DNA from: Oscillospiraceae bacterium
GTDB lineage: Bacteria; Bacillota; Clostridia; Oscillospirales; Ruminococcaceae
DNA: 64,000 nt
Direction: 5' to 3'
NCBI GenBank assembly: GCA_015067025.1
Contig: SVNC01000001.1
Location: 1 to 64,000 of the forward strand
The position numbers and the translations under genes were made by a program. Shown piece after piece: positions 32,528 to 45,107 of this stretch. Below the pieces are notes generated by a model. The model ran no database searches. It had not been told where the DNA came from and was given only the letters and a program-made list of their open reading frames with translations. How positions within the stretch are numbered: position 1 is the stretch's first letter; the number at the start of each line of letters is the position of its first letter.

Positions 32528-32963
32528 AGGCTAATGTTCCTTGTGTTTTTAACTGTTTGTTGTTTGTTAGCAGAAGTTAAGTTTATACTTCGGTTTCAGT
32601 TTAACATAAGATTATTTGAATGTCAATATATGATTGGGTTTGCAGCAGATTTACAATTCTTAAAAGGAATAACTATATATAAATTCGGCATATCGTTTTA
32701 TACATTTCGTCAAAATAATTAAAAAATACTGTCGAAACACTTCCATAAATCGTTATTTTTAAGCGATTTAACTATTGACGAATGAAGAAATTTGTGGTAT
32801 CATTATAAAATGTATCATAATGGATTTATATGCGTTTATGCGTATTCGGAAGGCTTTATTCCGCACTGTGAAAAATGGCTTCAAAACCTTTTGCACAGCG
32901 AAATCACGAGCAGAATTCAGACGGTCTTTTATGATGTTATTATTTTAAGGAGTGGTAAAACCA
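32528..32963. other. Gene-free gap before rpoB
   Basis: About 435 bases with no convincing gene. The region is strongly A/T-rich. It contains the rpoB promoter at 32775-32803 and an AAATCG/CGATTT inverted repeat near 32749-32769 just upstream, which could be a binding site or chance. The leader between promoter and rpoB (about 150 bases) shows no recognised RNA motif. Confidence 0.6.
32775..32803 (+). promoter_or_regulatory. Sigma-A-like promoter of rpoBC
   Basis: TTGACG (32775-32780), 17-base spacer, TATCAT (32798-32803), about 160 bases before rpoB. Confidence 0.78.
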
Positions 32964-35900
32964 ATGGTGAATGTCAAGAAGGTAAATCTTGGTAGAAATA
33001 CTCGTATGAGCTTTTCAAAGATTGACGAAGTTAGAGAAATGCCTAACTTAATCGAGATTCAGAAGGACTCATATCAGTGGTTTCTGGACGAAGGTATCAA
33101 GGAAGTATTCAAGGATATTTCTTCTATTACCGACGCCAACGGCAAGCTTGTACTGACTTTTGTTGATTACAGAATCGACGATAACCCCAAGTACACAATC
33201 GAAGAATGTAAGGAAAGAGACGTAACCTATGCAGCACCTTTAAGAGTAAAGGCACAGCTCAGAAACACCGAAACCGGTGAGGTTATGGAAAACGAGATAT
33301 TCATGGGTGATTTCCCTCTGATGACCGATAGCGGTACTTTCGTTATCAACGGTGCAGAGCGTGTAATCGTATCTCAGCTCGTTCGTTCTCCCGGCGTTTA
33401 TTACGATTTCGATTACGACAAGACAGGTAAGAAGCTGTTCAAATCTACAGTCATCCCCAACCGTGGTGCATGGCTCGAATACGAAATGGACCCCAACGAC
33501 GTGTTCTACGTTCGTATTGATAAGAACAGAAAGATTCCTGCAACCACCCTTATCCGTGCACTCGGTGTCAACACAGACGATGATCTTACAGATTTATTCG
33601 GTGAAGATCCCCGTATCGTTCAGACGATAACCGAAAAGGACACAACAAAGAATACTGAGGAAGCTTTACTCGAAGTCTACAGAAAGTTAAGACCCGGTGA
33701 ACCTCCTACAGTAGAATCAGCACAGAATCACCTCGATGCACTCTTCTTTGATGCAAAGAGATACGATTTAGCAAGATTCGGCCGTTATAAATATAATAAG
33801 AAGTTAGGCGTTGCATCAAGAATTGCAGGCCACAAGACAGTAAATCCCATCATCAGCCCCTTAACAGGTGAAGTTCTCGCTGACGAAGGTGAATACATCA
33901 CCTACGAAAAGGCAGAGGCTATCGAGCAGGCAGGCGTTATGGAGTGCGTTGTACTTTCTGAAGGTAAGGAAGTAAAGGTACTCGGTAACGGTATGGTTGA
34001 TATTGCAGGCTATATTCCTGCTTCTATCGACGCTGAAGCTCTCGGTGTAAATGAAAAGGTTTCCTTCAAGGTTCTTGCTGAAATTCTTGAAAAGTGCGGC
34101 GATGATGAAGAAAAGCTCACAGACGCTATCAGAGAAAATGCTGAGAGACTTGTTCCCAAGCACATCACTCTTGACGATATCTTCGCATCTGTAAGCTACT
34201 TTATCAACCTTTGCGAAGGCGTTGGCACAGTTGACGATATCGACCACTTAGGTAACAGACGTATCCGTTCTGTAGGCGAACTTCTTCAGAACCAGTTCAG
34301 AATTGGTTTTGCAAGAATGGAAAGAGTTATCCGTGAAAGAATGGGTCTTCAGGCTCAGGAATCCGATACGATCTCTCCCAACTCCCTTATAAATATCCGT
34401 CCTGTTGTGGCAGCTATAAGAGAATTCTTCGGTTCTTCTCCTCTGTCACAGTTTATGGATCAGAATAACCCTCTTGCAGAGCTTACACATAAGAGAAGAC
34501 TTTCAGCACTTGGTCCCGGTGGTCTTTCCCGTGATCGTGCAGGCTTCGAAGTTCGTGACGTACACTACTCTCACTACGGCAGAATGTGTCCTATCGAAAC
34601 TCCTGAAGGTCCTAACATCGGTCTTATCTCTTATCTTGCATCCTTTGCAAAGATCAACAAGTACGGCTTTATCGAAGCTCCTTACCGTAAGGTTGACAAG
34701 GAAACAGGCGTTGTCCTTGATGAAGTTGTATATATGACAGCTGACGTAGAAGATAACTACGTTGTAGCACAGGCAAACGAACCCCTCGATGAAAAGGGTA
34801 GATTTGCAAGAAAGCGTGTAAACGCACGTTATCGTGAAGAGATCCTCGAAGTTGAACGTGACAGAGTAGACTATATGGATATTTCACCTAAGATGGTAGT
34901 ATCCGTAGCTACAGCAATGATTCCGTTCCTTGAAAACGACGACGCAAACCGTGCTCTGATGGGTGCGAACATGCAGCGTCAGGCTGTTCCTCTGATGGTA
35001 ACACAGAATCCTATGGTAGGTACAGGTATGGAATACAAGGCAGCTGTTGACTCAGGTGCTGTTGTACTTGCAAAGCAGGATGGTGTTGTTTCTAAGGTAA
35101 GTGCTGACGAGATCGTTGTAACGGATGATTACGGTCAGGAACATCCCTACAAGCTTATCAAGTTCAAGCGTTCCAACCAGGGCACTTGCGTAAACCAGAA
35201 GCCCGCAGTTGCAAAGGGTATGACTGTCAAGAAGGGTGACGTACTCGCTGATGGTCCCGCTACAAGCCAGGGTGAGATCTCCCTCGGTAAGAATGCTCTT
35301 ATCGGCTTTATGACATGGGAAGGCTACAACTACGAAGACGCCGTTCTCATCAACGAAAAGCTTGTTTACAATGACGTATTCACATCAATTCATATAGAAG
35401 AATATGAGCTTGAGTGTCGTGACACTAAGCTCGGACCTGAAGAGATCACAAAGGATATCCCCAACCTCAGTGAAGATGCACTTAAGGACCTCGACGAAAG
35501 AGGTATCATTCGTATCGGTGCTGAAGTTCACTCAGGCGATATCATGGTAGGTAAGGTAACACCTAAGGGTGAAACTGAGCTTACTGCAGAAGAAAGACTT
35601 CTCCGTGCGATCTTCGGTGAAAAGGCAAGAGAAGTAAGAGATAATTCACTCCGTGTTCCTCACGGCGAAAGCGGTATAATCGTAGACGTAAAGGTATTCA
35701 CAAGACAGAACTGCGATGAGCTTGCTCCCGGCGTAAACATGGTAGTAAGATGCTATATCGCACAGAAGAGAAAGATCTCTGTCGGCGATAAGATGGCGGG
35801 CCGTCACGGTAACAAGGGTGTCGTTTCCCGTATCTTAAAGCAGGAAGATATGCCTTATTTACCCGATGGTACACCTCTGGACATCGTTCTTAACCCTCTC

Positions 35901-36752
35901 GGCGTACCTTCACGTATGAATATCGGTCAGGTGCTTGAAGTACACTTAGGCTTCGCTTGTAAGGCTCTTGACTGGCATATAATGACACCTGTATTCGACG
36001 GTGCTCACGAATCGGATATCCGTGAATGCTTTGCAAAGGCAGAAGCTGAAAGAGCTGATTACAAGGACAAGGATACAGCGAAGATCGACTTCTCAAGAAT
36101 TCCTATGAACCCTGATGCTAAGACAGTTCTTATCGACGGTAGAACAGGTGAGAAGTTTGACAGCCCTGTAACTGTAGGTTATATGTACTACCTCAAGCTC
36201 CACCACCTCGTAGACGATAAGATCCACGCACGTTCAACAGGTCCTTACTCACTGGTAACACAGCAGCCTCTCGGCGGTAAGGCACAGTTCGGTGGTCAGC
36301 GTTTCGGTGAAATGGAAGTTTGGGCACTCGAAGCTTACGGTGCTGCTTATACACTTCAGGAAATCCTTACAGTTAAGTCTGACGATATTATCGGTCGTGT
36401 AAAGACGTATGAAGCTATCGTTAAGGGCGATCCCGTTCCTAAGGCAGGCGTTCCTGAGAGCTTCAAGGTTCTTATCAAGGAACTTCAGTCACTCGGTCTT
36501 GATATCAAGGTGCTTGATGAGGACAAGAATGAAATTGACCTTAAGCAGACCTTTGATGATGACGATGAGGTAGGCGTAATCGCAGGCGATGACACATTTG
36601 ATTATGTTGCCGATGAAGAATCTATGGATGACTCGTTCATCACACAGGATATAGATGATGACAGCGAATTCTATGCAGGAAAAGACGACGATGACGATTT
36701 CGGTCTCGGTGGCTTTGACGATGAAGGCGATGTGGACGATTACGATGAATAA
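32964..36752 (+). CDS. rpoB: DNA-directed RNA polymerase subunit beta
   Basis: 1262-residue beta subunit of RNA polymerase. The rifampicin-pocket sequence [19 protein letters not shown] lies near 490-510, and [12 protein letters not shown] and [12 protein letters not shown] toward the C-terminus are universal. After the catalytic core the last 65 residues form an unusually acidic tail (runs such as [16 protein letters not shown]). ATG at 32964 is chosen because AAGGAG at 32947-32952 is 11 bases upstream; the GTG at 32952 overlaps that site. rpoC follows after 79 bases. Confidence 0.98.
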   Translation: MVNVKKVNLGRNTRMSFSKIDEVREMPNLIEIQKDSYQWFLDEGIKEVFKDISSITDANGKLVLTFVDYRIDDNPKYTIEECKERDVTYAAPLRVKAQLRNTETGEVMENEIFMGDFPLMTDSGTFVINGAERVIVSQLVRSPGVYYDFDYDKTGKKLFKSTVIPNRGAWLEYEMDPNDVFYVRIDKNRKIPATTLIRALGVNTDDDLTDLFGEDPRIVQTITEKDTTKNTEEALLEVYRKLRPGEPPTVESAQNHLDALFFDAKRYDLARFGRYKYNKKLGVASRIAGHKTVNPIISPLTGEVLADEGEYITYEKAEAIEQAGVMECVVLSEGKEVKVLGNGMVDIAGYIPASIDAEALGVNEKVSFKVLAEILEKCGDDEEKLTDAIRENAERLVPKHITLDDIFASVSYFINLCEGVGTVDDIDHLGNRRIRSVGELLQNQFRIGFARMERVIRERMGLQAQESDTISPNSLINIRPVVAAIREFFGSSPLSQFMDQNNPLAELTHKRRLSALGPGGLSRDRAGFEVRDVHYSHYGRMCPIETPEGPNIGLISYLASFAKINKYGFIEAPYRKVDKETGVVLDEVVYMTADVEDNYVVAQANEPLDEKGRFARKRVNARYREEILEVERDRVDYMDISPKMVVSVATAMIPFLENDDANRALMGANMQRQAVPLMVTQNPMVGTGMEYKAAVDSGAVVLAKQDGVVSKVSADEIVVTDDYGQEHPYKLIKFKRSNQGTCVNQKPAVAKGMTVKKGDVLADGPATSQGEISLGKNALIGFMTWEGYNYEDAVLINEKLVYNDVFTSIHIEEYELECRDTKLGPEEITKDIPNLSEDALKDLDERGIIRIGAEVHSGDIMVGKVTPKGETELTAEERLLRAIFGEKAREVRDNSLRVPHGESGIIVDVKVFTRQNCDELAPGVNMVVRCYIAQKRKISVGDKMAGRHGNKGVVSRILKQEDMPYLPDGTPLDIVLNPLGVPSRMNIGQVLEVHLGFACKALDWHIMTPVFDGAHESDIRECFAKAEAERADYKDKDTAKIDFSRIPMNPDAKTVLIDGRTGEKFDSPVTVGYMYYLKLHHLVDDKIHARSTGPYSLVTQQPLGGKAQFGGQRFGEMEVWALEAYGAAYTLQEILTVKSDDIIGRVKTYEAIVKGDPVPKAGVPESFKVLIKELQSLGLDIKVLDEDKNEIDLKQTFDDDDEVGVIAGDDTFDYVADEESMDDSFITQDIDDDSEFYAGKDDDDDFGLGGFDDEGDVDDYDE

Positions 36753-36831
36753 TCGTAATCCGAAGCTTAGCTGAGGTTAGTTTAAAGATAATAAGAAACT
36801 ACAAATTTATTAAAGAATAGAGGTCTGTAAA

Positions 36832-39800
36832 TTGGCATTTAATACTTTTGATTCAATGATGATCGGTCTTGCTTCACCTGACAAGATCCGTGAGTGGAGC
36901 TATGGTGTAGTAGAGCGTCCCGAAACAATCAACTATCGTACACAGAAGCCTGAAAAGGGCGGTCTGTTCTGCGAAAAGATATTCGGACCCCAGAAGGACT
37001 GGGAATGTTCCTGCGGTAAGTATAAGAGAATCCGCTTTAAGGGTAAGATATGTGAACGCTGCGGCGTTGAAGTAACACGCAACAAGGTAAGACGTGAACG
37101 TATGGGTCACATCGAGCTTGCTGCTCCCGTTTCACACATCTGGTATTTCAAGGGCACACCCAGCCGTATAGGTCAGATGCTTGATATATCACCCAAAAGA
37201 CTTGAAGAAGTTTTATACTTCACCAAGTATATAGTAGTTGATCCCGGTGACACAAGTCTTACAAAGGGTCAGCTCTTAAACGAAAAAGAATACGCTGATA
37301 TGAGAGAGCGTTATGAAGATGATTTTAGAGCAGAAATGGGTGCAGAAGCAATCAAGGAAATGCTCGCTGAGATCGATCTTGACAAGCTCTCAGAAGAATT
37401 AAAGGCAGAGCTTCAGGAGACCCAGCAGGGACAGAAGCGTGTAAAGCTCTTAAAGAGACTGGACGTTGTTGAAGCGTTCAGACAGAGCGGTAACCGCCCC
37501 GAATGGATGATCCTTGATGCGATCCCCGTAATTCCCCCGGATATTCGTCCTATGGTAATGTTAGACGGCGGTCGTTTCGCAACCTCCGACCTTAACGATC
37601 TTTACCGTAGAGTTATTAACAGAAACAACCGTCTTATGAAGATGAAGGAGCTTCACGCACCTGAGATCATCATAAGAAACGAAAAGAGAATGTTACAGGA
37701 AGCCGTTGACGCACTTATCGATAACGGCAGACACGGCAGAGCGGTAACAGGCCCCTCCAACCGTCCCTTAAAGTCTCTTTCCGATATGCTTAAGGGTAAG
37801 CAGGGTCGTTTCCGTCAGAACCTTCTCGGTAAGCGTGTTGACTACTCGGGACGTTCAGTTATCGTAGTAGGTCCTGATCTTAAGATGGATCAGTGCGGTC
37901 TGCCTAAGGAAATGGCAATCGAGCTCTTCAAGCCCTTTGTAATGAAGGTGCTTGTTGAAAGAGGCTCAGCTAACAATATAAAGAATGCAAGAAAGATGAT
38001 CGAGCAGGCAAAGGATCCCGTTGTATGGGATATCCTTGAAGAAGTGATCAAGGATCACGCAGTTCTTCTCAATCGTGCTCCTACACTTCACAGACTTGGT
38101 ATCCAGGCGTTCTCACCCGTACTGGTTGAGGGTCGTGCTATCAAGCTTCATCCCCTCGTATGTACAGCCTTCAACGCTGACTTCGACGGTGACCAGATGG
38201 CGGTGCATCTGCCCCTTTCTGATGAAGCACAGGCAGAAGCAAAGAATCTTATGCTTGCAGCAAAGAACCTGTTAAAGCCTTCAGACGGACGTCCTGTAAC
38301 AGTTCCTACACAGGACATGGTACTCGGTTCATACTACCTTACTATTGATAAGGCAGGTGAAAAGGGTGAAGGCAAGGTATTCCGTGACTTCAACGAAGCT
38401 ATTATGGCTTATAATGAGGGTGATATCACAATTCACTCCAAGATAAAGGTAAGAGTAACAAAGGATGTAGGAGCAGAACGCCCCGAAAGTGCTATTATCG
38501 AAACAACGGTAGGCCGTATCATCTTCAACGAGCATATTCCTCAGGATTTAGGCTTTGTTGACAGAAACGATCCCAAGACAAAGTTCGATCTTGAAATCGG
38601 TTTCAAGGTAAGAAAGAAGGAGCTTGGTCAGATCATTGACAGATGCCTTAAAGTACATGGCACTCCTATGACTGCACAGGTACTCGATAAGGTCAAGGCT
38701 CTCGGCTTCAAGTACTCCACGAAGGCAGCTATCACGGTTGCCGTATGCGATGCGGTTATTCCTGAAGAAAAGAAGGATATCCTTGCAGCAGCTGATGAAA
38801 AGGTACTTGAAATTAACGAATATTTTGACAACGGCTTTATTTCCAACCAGGAAAGAAAGTCTGCCGTACTTGATGTATGGAACAAGGCGACAGGCGACGT
38901 TACAAAGGCACTTACAGACGGTCTTGACGACTACAACCCCATCTATATGATGGCGGACTCAGGTGCCCGTGGTAGTACAAACCAGATAAGACAGCTCGCA
39001 GGTATGCGTGGTCTTATCGCCAACACATCAGGTGAAACAATCGAAATCCCCATCAGAGCTAACTATCGTGAAGGTCTTAACATTCTCGAATACTTCATTT
39101 CTTCAAGAGGTGCGAGAAAGGGTCTTGCCGATACAGCTTTACGTACCGCCGACTCAGGTTACCTTACAAGACGTCTTGTTGACGTATCTCAGGAGGTTAT
39201 TATCCGTAGCGATGATTGCGGTACAACGGATGGTATTGAAATTTACGAGATACGTGAAGGCAAGGAGCTTATCGAATCTCTCGAAGAACGTCTTATCGGC
39301 AGATATCTTGCAGAAGATTTCTGCGACAAGGACGGTAACGTTCTCGTTTCAAGAGAAAAGCTTATCACAGACGCTGATGCAAAGCTTATCGTAAACTCAG
39401 GTGCTGAAAGAGTAAAGATTCGTTCAGTTCTTACTTGCCAGGCTCATCAGGGCGTATGTGCTAAGTGTTACGGTTCATCCCTTGCAACAGGCAAGACCAT
39501 TACAATGGGTGAAGCAGTTGGTATCATTGCTGCACAGTCTATCGGCGAGCCCGGTACACAGCTTACAATGAGAACCTTCCACACAGGTGGTATCGCTAAC
39601 GCAGAGGATATCACACAGGGTCTTCCCCGTGTAGAAGAACTCTTCGAATCACGTCGTCCCAAGCTTGTAGCAATTATGGCTAAGGATAGCGGTAATTGCA
39701 GAATTGACGAGATCAAGAAAACAAAGCACGTTATAATCACGTCTGAAGATGGTGAAGAACATTTCTATCCTATTCCCTTCGGTTACAAGCTTAAGGTAGA

Positions 39801-40410
39801 GGACGGACAGTATATCGCAGCGGGTGACTCCCTCACAGAAGGTAGCGTAAACCCTCACGACGTGCTTGAAGTAAAGGGTAAGGAAGCAGTTCAGAACTAC
39901 ATTATCACAGAAGTTCAGAAGACTTACCGTTTACAGGGTGTTGATATCAACGACAAGCATATTGAAGTTATTGTTCGTCAGATGATGAGAAAGGTTAGAA
40001 TAACCAACCCCGGCAGCAGCTATCTGCTCCCCGGCTCAGTTATCGACAAGAGCGAGCTCGTTGGTGTTATTGAAGGACTCGAAGCACGCAAGGCAGCAGG
40101 CGAACAGATCGAGGATGTTGAATACGCACCCGTTCTGCTCGGTATCACAAAGGCTTCTCTTGCAACAGACAGCTTCCTTTCAGCCGCATCCTTCCAGGAA
40201 ACAACCAGAGTACTCACCGATGCCGCAATTCACGGCAAGGTCGATCCTCTGCTTGGCCTTAAGGAAAATGTTATCATCGGTAAGCTGATTCCTGCAGGTA
40301 CAGGTCTTGAAGCTCTCGAAAAGGAGAAGGAAGAGGCTGTAGCAGCAGAAGAGGCTCAGAATGAAGAACAGGTTGAAGCAGTTGAAGAAGCAGTTACAAC
40401 AGAAGCATAA
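36832..40410 (+). CDS. rpoC: DNA-directed RNA polymerase subunit beta'
   Basis: 1192-residue beta' subunit. Zinc-1 site Cys59, 61, 74, 77 (CSCGKY and CERCG), the catalytic NADFDGD with Asp450, 452, 454, the bridge-helix region [19 protein letters not shown], and a second Cys cluster ([13 protein letters not shown]) are present. The C-terminal 30 residues are a Glu/Ala-rich tail. The start codon is TTG, preceded by GAGG at about 8 bases; no better start exists. It is co-transcribed with rpoB. Confidence 0.98.
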   Translation: MAFNTFDSMMIGLASPDKIREWSYGVVERPETINYRTQKPEKGGLFCEKIFGPQKDWECSCGKYKRIRFKGKICERCGVEVTRNKVRRERMGHIELAAPVSHIWYFKGTPSRIGQMLDISPKRLEEVLYFTKYIVVDPGDTSLTKGQLLNEKEYADMRERYEDDFRAEMGAEAIKEMLAEIDLDKLSEELKAELQETQQGQKRVKLLKRLDVVEAFRQSGNRPEWMILDAIPVIPPDIRPMVMLDGGRFATSDLNDLYRRVINRNNRLMKMKELHAPEIIIRNEKRMLQEAVDALIDNGRHGRAVTGPSNRPLKSLSDMLKGKQGRFRQNLLGKRVDYSGRSVIVVGPDLKMDQCGLPKEMAIELFKPFVMKVLVERGSANNIKNARKMIEQAKDPVVWDILEEVIKDHAVLLNRAPTLHRLGIQAFSPVLVEGRAIKLHPLVCTAFNADFDGDQMAVHLPLSDEAQAEAKNLMLAAKNLLKPSDGRPVTVPTQDMVLGSYYLTIDKAGEKGEGKVFRDFNEAIMAYNEGDITIHSKIKVRVTKDVGAERPESAIIETTVGRIIFNEHIPQDLGFVDRNDPKTKFDLEIGFKVRKKELGQIIDRCLKVHGTPMTAQVLDKVKALGFKYSTKAAITVAVCDAVIPEEKKDILAAADEKVLEINEYFDNGFISNQERKSAVLDVWNKATGDVTKALTDGLDDYNPIYMMADSGARGSTNQIRQLAGMRGLIANTSGETIEIPIRANYREGLNILEYFISSRGARKGLADTALRTADSGYLTRRLVDVSQEVIIRSDDCGTTDGIEIYEIREGKELIESLEERLIGRYLAEDFCDKDGNVLVSREKLITDADAKLIVNSGAERVKIRSVLTCQAHQGVCAKCYGSSLATGKTITMGEAVGIIAAQSIGEPGTQLTMRTFHTGGIANAEDITQGLPRVEELFESRRPKLVAIMAKDSGNCRIDEIKKTKHVIITSEDGEEHFYPIPFGYKLKVEDGQYIAAGDSLTEGSVNPHDVLEVKGKEAVQNYIITEVQKTYRLQGVDINDKHIEVIVRQMMRKVRITNPGSSYLLPGSVIDKSELVGVIEGLEARKAAGEQIEDVEYAPVLLGITKASLATDSFLSAASFQETTRVLTDAAIHGKVDPLLGLKENVIIGKLIPAGTGLEALEKEKEEAVAAEEAQNEEQVEAVEEAVTTEA

Positions 40411-40493
40411 GTTGTGATATTGCACAAAACTGAAATCTAAAATTCGTGAAAAGTGGTAATTGATACAAAGTTTTTCGGTCAATCTGAAAAACC

Positions 40494-40522
40494 TTGACAA
40501 TTACCGCTTTTTTGTATATAAT
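40494..40522 (+). promoter_or_regulatory. Sigma-A promoter of rpsL-rpsG-fusA
   Basis: TTGACA (40494-40499), 17-base spacer, TATAAT (40517-40522), a perfect consensus in the rpoC-rpsL gap. Confidence 0.92.
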
Positions 40523-40605
40523 TTAGAATTGTGTGCAGAATATTTTACTGTAGGTAAGTATTCTCAGACAAATATTAACAATTATTTTTTAAGGAGGTGT
40601 AAAGT

Positions 40606-41031
40606 TTGCCAACCTTTAACCAGCTCGTTCGTAAGGGCAGAGCAGTTGCTGTTAAGAAGTCCAAGGCTCCTGCACTTCAGAAGACCATGAACACTCTTAA
40701 GAAGGAAACAGTTGATATGTCTTCTCCTCAGAAGAGAGGCGTTTGCACAGCTGTACGTACTGCTACCCCCAAGAAGCCTAACTCTGCTATGAGAAAGATC
40801 GCCAGAGTAAGACTTTCAAACGGCTACGAAGTTACTGCTTATATCCCCGGTATCGGACACAAACTGCAGGAACACAGCGTAGTATTAATCCGTGGCGGCC
40901 GTGTTAAGGATCTCCCCGGTGTGCGTTATCACATCGTTCGTGGTACACTCGATGCTCAGGGTGTTGACGGAAGAATGCAGAGTAGATCCAAGTACGGAGC
41001 TAAGCGTCCTAAGGCTGGTGCAAAGAAGTAA
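40606..41031 (+). CDS. rpsL: 30S ribosomal protein S12
   Basis: 141-residue S12 (uS12), located at the decoding centre. [17 protein letters not shown] and [19 protein letters not shown] are universal; the Lys in KKPNSA is the site of streptomycin-resistance changes in other bacteria. The N-terminal part is a few residues longer than in E. coli, as in many Firmicutes. The start is TTG, with AAGGAGGTG 6 bases upstream, one of the strongest translation signals in the window. Confidence 0.97.
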   Translation: MPTFNQLVRKGRAVAVKKSKAPALQKTMNTLKKETVDMSSPQKRGVCTAVRTATPKKPNSAMRKIARVRLSNGYEVTAYIPGIGHKLQEHSVVLIRGGRVKDLPGVRYHIVRGTLDAQGVDGRMQSRSKYGAKRPKAGAKK

Positions 41032-41155
41032 TTAAACTGAGATAAGCCACTATTGTGGAGTAATATATAATAGTATTACCTCTGCAATTGGACGGCGGGA
41101 GTTTATTGCTTTCGAGTACCTATGATTTTCATTATTTATGAAGGAGGGAAGTAAA

Positions 41156-41626
41156 GTGCCAAGAAGAGGTAACGTTCCTAAGCGTGATGTTCTGCCTGAT
41201 CCTATGTACGGTTCAGAGCTCGTAACAAGACTCGTAAACAACATCATGCTTGATGGCAAGAAGGGTGTAGCCCAGAAGATCGTTTACGGTGCATTTGATA
41301 TCGTAGCAGAAAAGACAGGTAAGGGTGCACTCGAAGCTTTTGAAGAAGCTATGGAAAACATCATGCCTCAGTTAGAGGTTAAGGCTCGTCGTGTCGGCGG
41401 TGCCACATATCAGGTTCCTATGGAAGTTCGTCCTGAAAGAAGAAGAACTTTAGGTCTGAGATGGATCACTCTGTACTCAAGACAGAGAAACGAAAAGACA
41501 ATGAAAGAAAGACTTGCAAACGAAATCCTTGACGCATTAAACGGTCAGGGCGGCGCATGCAAGAAGCGTGACGATACACACAGAATGGCTGAAGCTAACA
41601 GAGCTTTCGCTCATTACAAGTGGTAA
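41156..41626 (+). CDS. rpsG: 30S ribosomal protein S7
   Basis: 156-residue S7 (uS7), which nucleates folding of the 16S rRNA 3' domain. [29 protein letters not shown] and LRWI are diagnostic. The GTG at 41156 is chosen: AAGGAGG lies 8 bases before it and the length then equals the family's 156. The ATG at 41138 would overlap the ribosome binding site. Confidence 0.97.
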   Translation: MPRRGNVPKRDVLPDPMYGSELVTRLVNNIMLDGKKGVAQKIVYGAFDIVAEKTGKGALEAFEEAMENIMPQLEVKARRVGGATYQVPMEVRPERRRTLGLRWITLYSRQRNEKTMKERLANEILDALNGQGGACKKRDDTHRMAEANRAFAHYKW

Positions 41627-41645
41627 TCAGTAGAACGGAGGAAAT

Positions 41646-43724
41646 ATGGCAAGAGACGTAACTCTCGAAATGACCCGTAATATTGGTATCATGGCTCACA
41701 TTGACGCAGGTAAGACAACTACTACTGAGCGTATTCTGTTCTACACAGGTGTAAACCACAAGCTCGGTGAAACACATGACGGATCTGCAACAATGGACTG
41801 GATGGAACAGGAGCAGGAGAGAGGTATCACAATTACTTCCGCTGCTACAACTGCCTTCTGGAAGAAGCACAGAATCAATATTATCGATACTCCCGGTCAC
41901 GTTGACTTCACAGTTGAAGTTGAACGTTCACTGAGAGTACTTGACGGTTCAGTTACTGTATTCTGTGCAAAGGGCGGTGTAGAACCCCAGTCAGAAACAG
42001 TATGGCGTCAGGCTGATAAATACAGAGTACCCAGAATGGCTTATGTAAATAAGATGGATATTATGGGTGCTGACTTCTACAACGTAGTAGGTATGATGAA
42101 GGACAGACTTAAGTGTAATGCTGTTCCGATCCAGCTTCCTATCGGTGCTGAAGATACGTTCAGAGGTATCATTGACCTTCTCGAAATGAAGGCAGACGTA
42201 TACTACGATGATCTTGGTAAGGATATGCGTGTAGAAGAGATTCCTGCTGATATGGCAGAGATCGCTCAGAAGTACCACGATGAACTCATCGAGGCAGTTG
42301 CTGAGCAGGATGAGGAACTTATGAACAAGTACCTCGAAGGTGAAGATATCACCATTGAAGAAATCAAGACAGTATTAAGAAAGGCTACTATTGACAACGC
42401 AATCGTTCCCGTAGTTTGTGGTACATCCTACAGAAACAAGGGCGTTCAGAAGCTTCTTGACGCTGTTATCGACTATATGCCTTCTCCTCTTGACATTCCT
42501 GCTATCAAGGGTATCGATCCTGATACAGATGAAGAGACAGAGAGATGTGCAGGCGACGATCAGCCTTTTGCTGCTCTCGCATTCAAGATTGCGACAGACC
42601 CCTTCGTTGGTAAGCTCTGCTTCTTCAGAGTATACTCCGGTACAGTTGCTGCAGGCTCCAGCGTTCTTAACGCTACAAAGGGCAAGAAGGAACGTATGGG
42701 ACGTATTCTCCAGATGCACGCTAACCACAGAGCAGACCTCGAAGTTTGCTACTGCGGTGATATTGCTGCTGCTGTTGGTGTTAAGAACACAACAACAGGT
42801 GATACACTCTGTGACGAAGATCATCCCGTAATCTTAGAGTCTATGGAATTCCCTGATCCCGTTATCGACCTCGCTATCGAGCCCAAGACAAAGGCAGGTC
42901 AGGAAAAGATGGCTCTCGCTTTAGCAAAGCTTGCTGAAGAAGACCCCACATTCAAGACTTACACAAATGAGGAAACAGGCCAGACAATCATCGCTGGTAT
43001 GGGTGAACTTCACCTCGAAATCATCGTTGACAGACTTCTCCGTGAATTCAAGGTAGAAGCAAACGTTGGTGCTCCTCAGGTTGCTTATAAGGAAACAATC
43101 ACAACAGCTACAGAGCAGGATACAAAGTATGCTCGTCAGTCAGGTGGTAAGGGTCAGTACGGTCACGTTAAGATCCGTGTTACACCTAACGAATCAGGTA
43201 AGGGTTACGAATTTATCAACAGCGTTGTTGGTGGTTCTATTCCTAAGGAATATATCCCTGCTGTTGACGCTGGTATTCAGGGTGCTCTCGAAAGCGGTGT
43301 ACTCGCAGGCTACCAGACTGTAGACATTAAGGTTGAGCTTTATGATGGTTCTTACCATGAAGTTGACTCTTCTGAAATGGCATTCAAGATCGCCGGTTCT
43401 ATGGCAATCAAGGAAGCCTGCAGAAAGGCTAACCCCGTAATCTTAGAGCCTATTATGAAGGTTGTAGTTATCGTTCCCGAAGAATATATGGGCGACGTTA
43501 TCGGCGACTTAAGCTCAAGACGTGGTGAAATCCAGGGTATGGAAGACAGAAACGGCGTTAAGCAGATCAATGCTCACGTTCCTCTGTCCGAAATGTTCGG
43601 TTACTCCAACGACCTTCGTTCCAAGACACAGGGTCGTGGTCAGTACGTAATGGAACCCCATAGCTATATTCAGGTTCCTAAGTCTATTGCAGACGGCATT
43701 ATCAGCAAGAGAGCAAAGGCTTAA
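41646..43724 (+). CDS. fusA: Elongation factor G
   Basis: 692-residue GTPase that drives ribosomal translocation. G1 [14 protein letters not shown]3 DTPGHVDF and G4 NKMD are present, followed by the four further EF-G domains; the closing part holds [15 protein letters not shown]. Length is typical. CGGAGGAAAT precedes ATG, 19 bases after rpsG. Codon bias is strong. Confidence 0.98.
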   Translation: MARDVTLEMTRNIGIMAHIDAGKTTTTERILFYTGVNHKLGETHDGSATMDWMEQEQERGITITSAATTAFWKKHRINIIDTPGHVDFTVEVERSLRVLDGSVTVFCAKGGVEPQSETVWRQADKYRVPRMAYVNKMDIMGADFYNVVGMMKDRLKCNAVPIQLPIGAEDTFRGIIDLLEMKADVYYDDLGKDMRVEEIPADMAEIAQKYHDELIEAVAEQDEELMNKYLEGEDITIEEIKTVLRKATIDNAIVPVVCGTSYRNKGVQKLLDAVIDYMPSPLDIPAIKGIDPDTDEETERCAGDDQPFAALAFKIATDPFVGKLCFFRVYSGTVAAGSSVLNATKGKKERMGRILQMHANHRADLEVCYCGDIAAAVGVKNTTTGDTLCDEDHPVILESMEFPDPVIDLAIEPKTKAGQEKMALALAKLAEEDPTFKTYTNEETGQTIIAGMGELHLEIIVDRLLREFKVEANVGAPQVAYKETITTATEQDTKYARQSGGKGQYGHVKIRVTPNESGKGYEFINSVVGGSIPKEYIPAVDAGIQGALESGVLAGYQTVDIKVELYDGSYHEVDSSEMAFKIAGSMAIKEACRKANPVILEPIMKVVVIVPEEYMGDVIGDLSSRRGEIQGMEDRNGVKQINAHVPLSEMFGYSNDLRSKTQGRGQYVMEPHSYIQVPKSIADGIISKRAKA

Positions 43725-43754
43725 ATAAATTTTTAAAAAAAGTAGTAAAACTAC

Positions 43755-43783
43755 TTGTAATTTTTCAGATTTTCTGATACAAT
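43755..43783 (+). promoter_or_regulatory. Sigma-A-like promoter of tuf
   Basis: TTGTAA (43755-43760), 17-base spacer, TACAAT (43778-43783), between fusA and tuf; a small AAGTAGT/ACTACTT hairpin lies just before it. Confidence 0.75.
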
Positions 43784-43828
43784 AATAGTGTATTTAAATA
43801 CACATAATTTCTAAGGAGGAATATTCCA

Positions 43829-45031
43829 ATGGCAAAGGAAAAATTTGAACGTAACAAGCCGCACGTTAACATTGGTACAATCGGCCACGTTGACCACGGC
43901 AAGACAACAACAACAGCTGCTATCACAAAGTTTCTCGCTATGAAGGGACAGGCTAAGTTCGAAGCATACGATATGATCGATAAGGCTCCCGAAGAAAGAG
44001 AACGTGGTATCACAATCAACACAGCTCACGTAGAGTACGAGACAGACGCTCGTCACTATGCACACGTTGACTGCCCCGGCCACGCTGACTACATCAAGAA
44101 CATGATCACAGGTGCTGCTCAGATGGACGGCGCTATCCTCGTAGTTGCTGGTACAGACGGCCCTATGGCTCAGACTAAGGAACACATCCTTCTCGCTCAC
44201 CAGGTAGGCGTACCTGCTATGGTAGTATTCATCAACAAGTGCGACGACGTTGATGACAGCGAGCTTCTCGACCTCGTAGAAATGGACATCCGTGATGTTC
44301 TTTCTCAGAACGACTTCCCCGGCGATGATATCCCCGTAGTTCGTGGTTCTGCTAAGGTTGCTCTTGATTGCACAAGCAACGATCCTAACGCTCCTGAATA
44401 CGCTTGCATCCAGGAACTCATGGACGCTGTAGATAACTACATTCCTACTCCTGATCGTAAGGCTGATATGCCCTTCCTTATGCCTGTCGAAGATACAATG
44501 ACAATCACAGGTCGTGGTACAGTTGCTACAGGTAGAGTAGAACGTGGTATCCTCAAGCTCAATGATACAGTTGAAATTACAGGTCTTACAGATGAACCTA
44601 AGCAGACAGTTGTTACTGGTATCGAAATGTTCCGTAAGCTCCTTGACTACGCTGAAGCAGGCGATAACATCGGTGCTCTTCTCCGTGGTGTTCAGAGAAG
44701 CGAAATCGAACGTGGTCAGGTACTCTGCAAGCCCGGCTCTATTCACCCCCACAAGAAGTTCTCTGGTCAGGTTTACGTATTAAAGAAGGAAGAAGGCGGT
44801 CGTCACACACCTTTCTTCTCTAACTACAGACCCCAGTTCTTCTTCAGAACAACAGACGTTACAGGCGTTATCACACTTCCTGCTGATAAGGAAATGTGCA
44901 TCCCCGGCGATAACGTAACAATGGACGTTGAACTTATCACTCCTATCGCTATCGAAGAAGGTCTTCGTTTCGCTATCCGCGAAGGTGGTAGAACAGTAGG
45001 TTCCGGCGTTGTAACAAAGGTTAACGACTAA
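43829..45031 (+). CDS. tuf: Elongation factor Tu
   Basis: 400-residue GTPase that delivers aminoacyl-tRNA to the ribosome. G1 [13 protein letters not shown], effector region RGITIN, G3 DCPGHADY and G4 NKCD are intact, with domains 2 and 3 to the end (GRVERG, GFRTTD-like FFRTTDVTG). AAGGAGGAATATTCC precedes ATG. It has its own promoter and terminator, so it can be made in excess over fusA. Confidence 0.98.
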   Translation: MAKEKFERNKPHVNIGTIGHVDHGKTTTTAAITKFLAMKGQAKFEAYDMIDKAPEERERGITINTAHVEYETDARHYAHVDCPGHADYIKNMITGAAQMDGAILVVAGTDGPMAQTKEHILLAHQVGVPAMVVFINKCDDVDDSELLDLVEMDIRDVLSQNDFPGDDIPVVRGSAKVALDCTSNDPNAPEYACIQELMDAVDNYIPTPDRKADMPFLMPVEDTMTITGRGTVATGRVERGILKLNDTVEITGLTDEPKQTVVTGIEMFRKLLDYAEAGDNIGALLRGVQRSEIERGQVLCKPGSIHPHKKFSGQVYVLKKEEGGRHTPFFSNYRPQFFFRTTDVTGVITLPADKEMCIPGDNVTMDVELITPIAIEEGLRFAIREGGRTVGSGVVTKVND

Positions 45032-45052
45032 TTATTAACACCTTATATAAGG

Positions 45053-45085
45053 CAATATCCGCTTTAACGAGCGGATATTGTTTTT
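45053..45085 (+). terminator. Terminator of the str-tuf operon
   Basis: CAATATCCGCT and AGCGGATATTG pair around TTAACG-type loop bases, followed by TTTTTATATA. Confidence 0.88.
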
Positions 45086-45107
45086 ATATAAAGCTAAAGG
45101 AGTTTTT

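Noticed and set aside
43811-44752. 313-codon minus-strand frame inside tuf
   Set aside because: Shadow of the strongly biased codon use of tuf; the plus-strand gene is certain.
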